In this document: piece after piece, positions 15,652 through 21,803 of the stretch
Numbering within the stretch: position 1 is the stretch's first letter
Layout of the letters: every line of letters begins with the position of its first letter
From: JBCBTD01 sp039818825
GTDB lineage: Bacteria; Pseudomonadota; Alphaproteobacteria; Geminicoccales; Geminicoccaceae
Assembly: GCA_039818825.1 (NCBI GenBank)
Contig: JBCBTD010000037.1
Location: forward strand, 1 to 40,731
DNA: 40,731 nt
Direction: 5' to 3'
The notes under the pieces: generated by a model
Told to the model about the DNA's origin: nothing
The model's input: only the letters and a program-made list of their open reading frames with translations
Databases searched by the model: none
Made by a program: the position numbers and the translations under genes

Positions 15652-16071
15652 TCAGCCGCGCCGCGAGCGCGGTTTCGTCCCGAGGCCGATCTTCTTGGCC
15701 AGATTGCTGCGCTGCTGGGCGTAGGCCGGCGCCACCATCGGGTAGTCATCCGGCAGTCCCCACCGCTTGCGGTAGTCGTCGGGAGTCATGTTGTAGCGCG
15801 TCTTCAGATGCCGCTTGAGCATCTTCAGCTTTTTGCCGTCTTCCAAACAGACGATGAACTCGTCATTGATTGAACGTTTGATCGGAACGGCGGGCACTGG
15901 CTTTTCGACCTGCTCTTCGGCCGGCGGTTGCCCCAACCCAGCCAAGCTGGAATAGGTTTGCTTGATGAGGTCAGGCAGATCGCCTACCGGGACGACGTTG
16001 TTCGAGACATGCGACGAGACGATGTCGGTCGTCAGCGCCAGCAGCTCATTTTGGCTCATCTTTTCAGTCAT
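15652..16071 (-). CDS. mucR: MucR/Ros-family transcriptional regulator with altered zinc ligands
   Basis: Alphaproteobacterial DNA-binding protein; relatives regulate exopolysaccharide, motility, cell cycle and virulence and bind AT-rich sites. It has 139 residues from the ATG at 16071, with GGAT about nine bases upstream; an in-frame GTG six codons earlier is less likely. The DNA-binding core is FIVCLEDGKKLKMLKRHLKTRYNMTPDDYRKRWGLPDDYPMVAPAYAQQRSNLAKKIGLG. Compared with Ros, the first Cys (75) and first His (88) remain, but the second Cys is Asp78 and the second His position is Tyr93 (Arg92 beside it). Some Mesorhizobium relatives are known to fold with altered or no zinc. The N-terminal part resembles the oligomerisation region of MucR. 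It is divergent from the TusA-like gene. Confidence 0.93.
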   Translation of the reverse strand: MTEKMSQNELLALTTDIVSSHVSNNVVPVGDLPDLIKQTYSSLAGLGQPPAEEQVEKPVPAVPIKRSINDEFIVCLEDGKKLKMLKRHLKTRYNMTPDDYRKRWGLPDDYPMVAPAYAQQRSNLAKKIGLGTKPRSRRG

Positions 16072-16185
16072 CGCGATCCGATCCTGCACAACGCCCCTTG
16101 GCGTAATTCACGCCGGCAATATATTTACGCTCGAAGCGCTGGCAACCCCTTTTTGCGTTCTAGCCGGCAATCTCAGCAATCACGG
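16072..16185. promoter_or_regulatory. Divergent control region between mucR and tusA-like gene
   Basis: A 114-bp gap that must hold both promoters. It contains an inverted repeat GGCGT-aattc-ACGCC (16100-16114), an AT-rich CAATATATTTA stretch (16117-16127) and two copies of GCCGGCAAT (16112-16120 and 16163-16171), 51 bp apart. MucR-family proteins are known to bind AT-rich sites with TA steps and often repress their own gene, so autoregulation here is a reasonable inference. No clear consensus -35/-10 pair is visible on either strand. Confidence 0.5.
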
Positions 16186-16422
16186 ATGCCAATGGCCGAA
16201 TACACCCTCGACATCTCAGCTTACGTCTGCCCGATGACCTTCGTAAAGACCAAGCTGACGCTCGAAGAACTGGAGATCGGTGACCTGTTGACAATTCGTA
16301 TGCGAGGCTTCGAGCCTACGCAGAACGTGCCACGCGGGTTACGCGACCACGGTCAGACAATTGTCGGCGAGCGCAAGCTGGACGACGGAGGATACGAAGT
16401 GGTCGTGCGCAAAGAGCGGTGA
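16186..16422 (+). CDS. TusA-like sulfurtransferase
   Basis: Small protein of 78 residues (MPMAEYTLDISAYVCPMTFVKTKL at the N-terminus) with the TusA/SirA alpha-beta fold. The single family cysteine (Cys15) lies in YVCPMTF, corresponding to the CPxP motif that carries persulfide sulfur, though the second Pro is replaced by Thr, a variant seen in a recognisable alphaproteobacterial subgroup. The end segment RDHGQTIVGERKLDDGGYEVVVRKE is typical. The start could be the ATG at 16186 or 16192; neither has a strong ribosome-binding site. It stands alone, divergent from mucR and convergent with the rimI-like gene 18 nt away. A role in sulfur relay for tRNA thiolation or cofactors is inferred from the family only. 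Confidence 0.85.
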   Translation: MPMAEYTLDISAYVCPMTFVKTKLTLEELEIGDLLTIRMRGFEPTQNVPRGLRDHGQTIVGERKLDDGGYEVVVRKER

Positions 16423-16440
16423 TGCAGGCGACGCGGGTTT

Positions 16441-16938
16441 CTAAAGTTCGATCCGCATCGTCAATGCGGCGACGCGCTCACCATCGACCCGCCGATAGTA
16501 TGCTTCGCGGCGCCCAACCGCGACGAAACCTTCGGTTGAATAAAGTGCCTGCGCACTGAGGTTGTCGACGGCGACTTCGAGAAACATCCGTGCCGCGCCG
16601 CCGCTCCGGCAGCGGAGCATGGACTCGCGAACGAGCCATGTGCCCAGCCCGCGACGGCGCGCTTCCGGGTCGACGCCGATCGACAGCAGCTCACACTCGT
16701 CGCGCGTCACGCGACAGAGGCTGAAGCCGAGCGGCCGCCGGGTGTCCAGCCCCAGACCACGAAATCCTGCACTCCGGGCGAGCAGGCCAAACCCGCCCGG
16801 CAATGACAGTAAATGCGCCAGATCGCTGCGGCTCCACGCTTCGTCGAAGCAGGTTCGATGCAAACGGGCCAGACGTCCGATGTCGAACGGGCCGACGGGA
16901 TCGATCTCGACGGCGTCGACCCGAGCTTCGGCGGCCAT
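16441..16938 (-). CDS. rimI: GNAT acetyltransferase, RimI-like
   Basis: Predicted protein N-acetyltransferase of 165 residues. The acetyl-CoA binding motif is seen in LLSIGVDPEARRRGLGTWLVRESMLRC (RRxGxG/A type), followed by FLEVAVDNLSAQALYSTEGFVAVGRREAYY, which carries the family NxxAxxLYxxxGF pattern and closing Tyr. E. coli RimI acetylates the N-terminus of ribosomal protein S18. The ATG at 16938 begins 3 nt after the tsaB stop, and the tsaB-rimI pairing supports the assignment, since the two neighbour each other in many bacteria. The substrate cannot be told from sequence; RimI-like is the safe call. Confidence 0.85.
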   Translation of the reverse strand: MAAEARVDAVEIDPVGPFDIGRLARLHRTCFDEAWSRSDLAHLLSLPGGFGLLARSAGFRGLGLDTRRPLGFSLCRVTRDECELLSIGVDPEARRRGLGTWLVRESMLRCRSGGAARMFLEVAVDNLSAQALYSTEGFVAVGRREAYYRRVDGERVAALTMRIEL

Positions 16939-16940
16939 TG

Positions 16941-17591
16941 TCAGGCAGCGCCAGCAACGGCATCGGGCGCCCGCAGGTAGAGCGGTGTCAGGGCCGAGCC
17001 GGGGGCGGGACGCTCGCCGAGCTGCAAGCGAAGCCTCGCCGCAGCGGCGACGGCTCGGGCATCGAGCGTAGCCGGATCGAGGGACGCGCGGCCGGCAGCC
17101 TCGGCGGCGACCAGCTGGGCGCCGCTGCCGGCGATCGACAAAGGCCCGTCGATCGCGCGCACCACGTCGACCGGTGCGAGGGCCGTCGTCGGTGCGTCGT
17201 CGACCTCGCCCGACCAAGCCACATAGACCCCGCCGCGGCGAGCGTCGATGGCCGCAACGCGCGCCGCCCCGGTCGGTGCCATCGCCGCAAGCAATGCTTC
17301 ACGCCCGTCGACGGCGAGGACCGGACGATCGAGCACCAGCGCCCAAGCGCGAGCCGCCGCGACCGCCACTCGGACGCCGGTAAAGCTGCCGGGCCCGTGC
17401 ACTGCGGCGATGACGTCGATGCTGGCGTAGTCCGCCCCAGCGTCGGCCAGCAACTCGTCGACTTGGGCAACCAGTCGCTCGGCGTGGCGCCGCGCACCGG
17501 ATTCTTCGGTGAAAGCAACGATGGCATCGTCTTCCAGGAGCGCGGCCGAGCGCCGCTCCCCGGAGCAGTCGAAGGCAAGCATTCGGGTCAC
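16941..17591 (-). CDS. tsaB: tRNA threonylcarbamoyladenosine biosynthesis protein TsaB
   Basis: Partner of TsaD in attaching threonylcarbamoyl to A37 of ANN-decoding tRNAs. The ASKHA-type N-terminus MTRMLAFDCSGERRSAALL, the AERLVAQVDELLADAGADYASIDVIAAVHGPGSFTGVRV block with its GPGSFTG loop, and LAVDGREALLAAMA are family hallmarks. It has 216 residues, a normal length. It starts at GTG 17591 or the ATG three codons in (17582). It is followed directly by the rimI-like gene and preceded by the nfuA-type gene. No ATP-site degeneration beyond that usual for TsaB is evident. Confidence 0.94.
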   Translation of the reverse strand: MTRMLAFDCSGERRSAALLEDDAIVAFTEESGARRHAERLVAQVDELLADAGADYASIDVIAAVHGPGSFTGVRVAVAAARAWALVLDRPVLAVDGREALLAAMAPTGAARVAAIDARRGGVYVAWSGEVDDAPTTALAPVDVVRAIDGPLSIAGSGAQLVAAEAAGRASLDPATLDARAVAAAARLRLQLGERPAPGSALTPLYLRAPDAVAGAA

Positions 17592-17609
17592 CGGTCGGTG
17601 GCCCCCGTT

Positions 17610-18167
17610 TCAGTCCACGGCGCGCACTTCGGTCACTTCGGGTACGTAGTAGCGAAGCAGGTTCTCGATCCCGTTCTTCAAGGTGACGACGGAGCTCGGG
17701 CACCCCGAGCAGGCACCGCGCATGTGCAAGAAGACGACGCCGCGCTCGAACCCCTGGAAGACGATGTCGCCGCCGTCCTGCGCAACCGCCGGTCGAACCC
17801 GCGTGTCGATCAACTCCCTGATCTGCTTCACGAGTTCGTCGTCCTCATCGGCGCCGGTCGGGTCTTCCGTGACCATGCCGGCGACCACTGCCGGTTCGCC
17901 GCTCATGAAGTGCTCCATGATCGCGCCGAGCACGGCGGGCTTCAGTTCCTGCCAGGGCGACACGTCGCCCTTGGTGACCGTGATGAAGTCGCGGCCGAGA
18001 TAGACGCCGCTGACGCCGTTGACCGCGAACAGTCGTTGCGCCAGAGGCGACGCTTCGGCCGCGCGTTCGGCGTCGGTGAAGTCGACGACCCCGTCATCCG
18101 TCACGGTACGGCCGGGAAGAAACTTCATGCTCGCCGGGTTGGGCGTGGCTTCCGTCTGGATGAACAT
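17610..18167 (-). CDS. NifU/Nfu-type iron-sulfur cluster scaffold or carrier
   Basis: Fe-S cluster carrier of 185 residues. The N-terminal Nfu domain (MFIQTEATPNPASMKFLPGR and SPLAQRLFAVNGVSGVYLGRDFITVTK) is followed by the C-terminal NifU domain with IDTRVRPAVAQDGGDI and the cluster-binding CxxC, Cys153 and Cys156, in GACSGCPSSVVTLKNGIE. This two-domain layout matches the alphaproteobacterial and mitochondrial NFU1 type, distinct from the E. coli NfuA form with a degenerate A-type domain. GAGGATC lies before the ATG. It sits between the DUF2333 gene and tsaB. Likely clients such as MiaB or lipoyl synthase are inference. Confidence 0.93.
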   Translation of the reverse strand: MFIQTEATPNPASMKFLPGRTVTDDGVVDFTDAERAAEASPLAQRLFAVNGVSGVYLGRDFITVTKGDVSPWQELKPAVLGAIMEHFMSGEPAVVAGMVTEDPTGADEDDELVKQIRELIDTRVRPAVAQDGGDIVFQGFERGVVFLHMRGACSGCPSSVVTLKNGIENLLRYYVPEVTEVRAVD

Positions 18168-18218
18168 GTGTGATCCTCGCTTATCTCAACGTGAGGATGG
18201 TCCTCGGACGCCGCTGCT

Positions 18219-19133
18219 TCAAGCCTCCGGCGCCGGCAGGGCGACGATCACGGGCGCCAGCGCCTGCCGGGTGTCGAGCAGATACGCCGCCTGGGTCGCC
18301 AGCGGCGTCGCCCGCAGCCAGCCTTCGGCGGCGCCGTTCATCACCCAACTCGGCCCGAAGGTCGCGGCGCGCTGGCCGGCGATTTCGAACGCATCCCACC
18401 CGTCGGTCGCGCCGAGCGACGGCACGTCGACCGCCACGGCCTGCAGCACGACCCAGTACGCGTAGACCTCGCCCTTGGTGGCGTAGAGACGTTCGGCCGT
18501 GGTGAGGTCGAGCCAGTGGCCGCCGCGCGCGTCGACGTGGGCGAGGCCCACGGTCGCCGCCGCTGCCAATCGCTCGCCGGCCTGGCGGACCAGCGTCGCC
18601 GCCAGTGCCGCATCCGGTAGCGTCGCCACCTCACCGCGCGCCATCCGGGCATTGAAGCGGCGCAGGGCGGTCACGGCCTCGCGGTAGTAGGTCTCCGACG
18701 TCTCCTGCAGGGACCACGAGCCGCCGACGTCGAACGCCCAGCGGTCGCCGGGTACGGCGAGCGCGCCCAGCGCCGTTTCGAGGTCCGGGTCGGTCCCGGT
18801 GCGAATGGCAAACGCTTTCACGACCGCCTCGACGGACGCGCGGATCGATTCCTGGAACGCCGCCATGTCGGTGAGGAGCGACGACGGGAACACCGCCGGA
18901 TCGTTGGCCACCCAGCCGTGCCGGTCAACCTCGCGCTCCAGGAGCGCCGCCAGTACGGCAACGGTATGGCTGCCGCCCTGCGGCACGACGACGTCGGCGC
19001 CGAACGCCGGGTCGTCGTCGACGTGACGGGCAACGGCTGCGCCGACTACGTAGTAGAGGCCGACGACCACCAGGATCATCAGCGGTACCGTCAGCAGGCG
19101 GCGGAGCCAGCGGCGAGGTCGGGACGTCGACAA
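18219..19133 (-). CDS. DUF2333 family membrane-anchored protein
   Basis: Protein of unknown function (304 aa). I chose TTG 19133, which has GAGGGAG eight bases upstream and gives MSTSRPRRWLRRLLTVPLM; the upstream open frame overlaps trpS and is not protein-like. A basic start is followed by one transmembrane helix (VPLMILVVVGLYYVVGAAVA, about residues 16-35), leaving a large, mostly helical periplasmic part. Conserved-looking segments are QGGSHTVAVLAALLEREVDRHGWVANDP, SWSLQETSETYYREAVTALRRFNARMARG and ATKGEVYAYWVVLQAV. The sequence fits the DUF2333 family as I remember it. It lies between trpS and nfuA, in a run with murJ, so an envelope role is possible but unproven. Confidence 0.78.
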   Translation of the reverse strand: MSTSRPRRWLRRLLTVPLMILVVVGLYYVVGAAVARHVDDDPAFGADVVVPQGGSHTVAVLAALLEREVDRHGWVANDPAVFPSSLLTDMAAFQESIRASVEAVVKAFAIRTGTDPDLETALGALAVPGDRWAFDVGGSWSLQETSETYYREAVTALRRFNARMARGEVATLPDAALAATLVRQAGERLAAAATVGLAHVDARGGHWLDLTTAERLYATKGEVYAYWVVLQAVAVDVPSLGATDGWDAFEIAGQRAATFGPSWVMNGAAEGWLRATPLATQAAYLLDTRQALAPVIVALPAPEA

Positions 19134-19182
19134 CGGAGGGTCTCCCTCGAAACCACGCGGGGCCGCACCGCGGCGCGTCCGC

Positions 19183-20178
19183 TCAGGCGTGCCAGAGTCC
19201 CACGGAGTCGCGGACCTCCGCAAGCACCGGTTCGGCGACAGCGCTGGCGCGTTCGGCACCACGGCGGAGCACGTCTTGGACATAGCCCGGATCATCGCCC
19301 AGCCGGCGCATTTCGGCATTGATCGGCGCCAGCTTGTCGACGGCCAGCGCAGCCAGCTCGGTCTTGAAATGCGAGAACGATGCGTCGGCGAACTCGCCGG
19401 CCACGTCGGCGACCGGACGATCGGCGAGGGCTGCGTAGAGCGTCAGCAGATTGGTTGCCTCGGGACGCGTGTCGGGATCGACGCTGAGGCCGGGCAAGGC
19501 GTCTGATTTGGCTTTTTGGAACTTCAGCGCGATCGTGTCGGCGTCGTCGGTGAGATTGATCCGCGACATGTCGGACGCATCGGACTTGCTCATCTTCTTG
19601 GTGCCGTCGCGAAGCGACATGACCCGGGCAGCTTCGCCGAGGATCAGCGGCTCGGGAAGCGGAAAGAAGCCTTCCGCATACTTCCTGTTGAACGCTCCGG
19701 CGACGTCGCGGCTGAGCTCCAGATGTTGCTTCTGGTCTTCGCCGACCGGCACGTGCGTCGCCTTGTAGGCCAGGATGTCGGCGGCCTGGAGCACCGGATA
19801 GGCGTAGAGGCCGACGGGCGCGTTCTCTCGGTTCTTGCCCGCCTTCTCCTTGAACTGGGTCATCCGGTTGAGCCAGCCGAGCGGCGTGATGCAGTTGAAG
19901 ATCCAGGCGAGCTCGGAGTGGGCGCGGACGTTGCTCTGGACGAACAGGGTACTGCGTTCGGGGTCGATCCCGCAGGCCAACAGCGCCGCGGCGATTTCGA
20001 GCGTGTTCGCCCGCATCGCTTCGCGATCCTGCACCACCGTCAGGGCATGCAGATCGACGATGCAGTAGATGCACTCGAAGCTGTCCTGCAGCCGAGCCCA
20101 ATTGCGGATGGCGCCGAGATAGTTGCCGAGTGTCAGTCCGTGCGTCGGCTGTACACCCGAAAAAATCCGCCCCTGCAT
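19183..20178 (-). CDS. trpS: Tryptophan--tRNA ligase
   Basis: Class Ic aminoacyl-tRNA synthetase charging tRNA-Trp. The HIGH-like motif is PTHGLTLGNYLG (residues 11-22), and the KMSKS loop is complete at about residue 195 (DGTKKMSKSDASD). Other family segments are NCITPLGWLNRMTQFKEKAGKN, GLYAYPVLQAADILAYKATHVPVGEDQKQHLELSRDVA and INAEMRRL. It has 331 residues, typical of bacterial TrpRS. It follows murJ after an 88-nt gap that holds a UUCG hairpin and precedes the DUF2333 gene by about 50 nt. No attenuator or T-box-like leader is visible. Confidence 0.98.
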   Translation of the reverse strand: MQGRIFSGVQPTHGLTLGNYLGAIRNWARLQDSFECIYCIVDLHALTVVQDREAMRANTLEIAAALLACGIDPERSTLFVQSNVRAHSELAWIFNCITPLGWLNRMTQFKEKAGKNRENAPVGLYAYPVLQAADILAYKATHVPVGEDQKQHLELSRDVAGAFNRKYAEGFFPLPEPLILGEAARVMSLRDGTKKMSKSDASDMSRINLTDDADTIALKFQKAKSDALPGLSVDPDTRPEATNLLTLYAALADRPVADVAGEFADASFSHFKTELAALAVDKLAPINAEMRRLGDDPGYVQDVLRRGAERASAVAEPVLAEVRDSVGLWHA

Positions 20179-20205
20179 CGACCTCGATCCATCGTCCCGC
20201 CAAGC

Positions 20206-20221
20206 CGCCGCCGAAGCGGCG
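20206..20221 (-). other. UUCG-tetraloop hairpin between murJ and trpS
   Basis: Minus-strand CGCCGC-TTCG-GCGGCG is a perfect 6-bp stem with a cUUCGg loop in the 88-nt gap between the murJ stop and the trpS start. There is no U-tract. It could mark a transcript end or processing point, or simply stabilise the 3' end of the murJ message. Confidence 0.45.
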
Positions 20222-20266
20222 TGCTCTCAAGCGCACAATCGATTGGAACCGTCAAGCAACGCCGCC

Positions 20267-21802
20267 TCAACCGCGGGCCACGGCACCGCGGAGCTGACGC
20301 AGCAGGCCCGCCGGCACGGCACCCGTCACCAGCGCGGCGATTGCGAAGGTGGCGCCGCCCGCAGCGACCAGTGCGGCCAAGCCGAGCAGCGGCGACCAGC
20401 CATCGGTCAGATGCCAAACGCCGAGCAACACTGCGCCCATCACGAACGTTGCCGCCGCGCTCCGCAGCAGTTGACCAGCCAGCCAGCGATCCGGACGGAA
20501 GTAGCCGCGCCGGGCGAGCAGCCAGGCGAGGATCAAGACGTTGATCCAGTTCGCCAATGCCGTGGCCAAGGCGATGCCGGCGTGAGCCAAGGCGTCGACG
20601 AACAGGAGAATGAAACCGACATTGGCGATCACCGCGACCGCGGCGACGGCGACCGGAGTCGTCGTGTCCTCACGCGCGAAGAATGCCGGCACCAGTACTT
20701 TGACCAAGACGTAGGCCGGTAAGCCGACGGCGAACGCTTGCACCGTCGCAGCGGTGGCGAGACTGGCGCCCCGATCGAAGGCGCCGCGCTCCAAAAGACC
20801 AACGACGATCGGCTCGGCGATCAGCAATAGCGCTGCGGTAGCCGGCAGCGTCAGCAACATGCCGACGTGGATCGCCCGGTTGAGCGTGCCGGCCGCACGC
20901 TCGGGTTGGTCGCCGGCGACTTCGCGGCTGAGCAGTGGCAACAGGGCCGTGCCCAACGCGATGCCGACGACGCCCAGCGGCAGTTGGTTCAGCCGATCGG
21001 CATAGAACAGATAAGACTGCGCCCCGGCGGCTAGGTGCGACGCGAACCAAAGATCGATCAGCATGTTGATCTGGTACACGCCGGCGCCGACGGCGCCCGG
21101 CAGAATGAGTTTGCCGAGCCGCCGCACACGCGGTGTCCACCGCGGTCGCCGAAGCCTCAGGCCGTAGCCCTCGCGCCACGCAGCGCGGCCGACCCACGCC
21201 AGCTGCAACACGCCCGCCGCGGCGACGCCCCAGGCCAAGGCATGCGCCGGGCCCACCGGGTGGAGGTGGGCCAGCAGCAACGTGGCGACCAGCACGACGT
21301 TCAGCAGGACCGGTGCGAACGCAGCGGCGCCGAACCGGCCGACGGCGTTGAGGATGCCGCTGAACAGCGCTGCCACGGAGATGAAGAAGATGTAGGGGAA
21401 CGTGACGTAGCTGAGCTCGACCGCCAACGGCAGCCGTGGATCGTCGGCTGCATAGCCTCCGGCGAGGAGGCCGACGAGTTGCGGCATGAAGACTTCCGCC
21501 AAGAGCACGACGATCAACAGGACGAACACCAGCCCGGCCAGCGCCTCCTCGGCGAACGCCTTGGCGGCGGCACGCCCGTCCTTCTCCAATGATTTGGCGA
21601 ACAGCGGCACGAACGCCGCGTTGAACGCGCCCTCGGCGAACAACCGCCGCAGAAAGTTCGCCAGCTTGAAGGCGACGAAAAAGGCGTCCGAGGCCACTCC
21701 AGCGCCGAGGATGCGCGCCATCAGCAGGTCGCGAACGAACCCGAGGACGCGGGAAAGCATCGTGTTCGAGCCGACGATCGCCGCGGCGCGGACGAGGTTC
21801 AC
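20267..21802 (-). CDS. murJ: Lipid II flippase MurJ
   Basis: Inner-membrane MOP-superfamily protein that flips the peptidoglycan precursor lipid II. It has 511 residues and about 14 hydrophobic segments. The MurJ-type N-terminus is clear: AAAIVGSNTMLSRVLGFVRDLLMARILGAGVASDAFFVAFKLANFLRRLFAEGAFNAAFVPLF. The central Arg/Asp/Glu-lined region and the INMLIDLWFASHLAAGAQSYLFYADRLNQLPLGVVGIALGTALLPLLSR block also fit the family. It starts at GTG 21802 one base after the glnD stop, so the two are surely co-transcribed; glnD-murJ pairing is common in alphaproteobacteria. Confidence 0.97.
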   Translation of the reverse strand: MNLVRAAAIVGSNTMLSRVLGFVRDLLMARILGAGVASDAFFVAFKLANFLRRLFAEGAFNAAFVPLFAKSLEKDGRAAAKAFAEEALAGLVFVLLIVVLLAEVFMPQLVGLLAGGYAADDPRLPLAVELSYVTFPYIFFISVAALFSGILNAVGRFGAAAFAPVLLNVVLVATLLLAHLHPVGPAHALAWGVAAAGVLQLAWVGRAAWREGYGLRLRRPRWTPRVRRLGKLILPGAVGAGVYQINMLIDLWFASHLAAGAQSYLFYADRLNQLPLGVVGIALGTALLPLLSREVAGDQPERAAGTLNRAIHVGMLLTLPATAALLLIAEPIVVGLLERGAFDRGASLATAATVQAFAVGLPAYVLVKVLVPAFFAREDTTTPVAVAAVAVIANVGFILLFVDALAHAGIALATALANWINVLILAWLLARRGYFRPDRWLAGQLLRSAAATFVMGAVLLGVWHLTDGWSPLLGLAALVAAGGATFAIAALVTGAVPAGLLRQLRGAVARG

Positions 21803-21803
21803 G

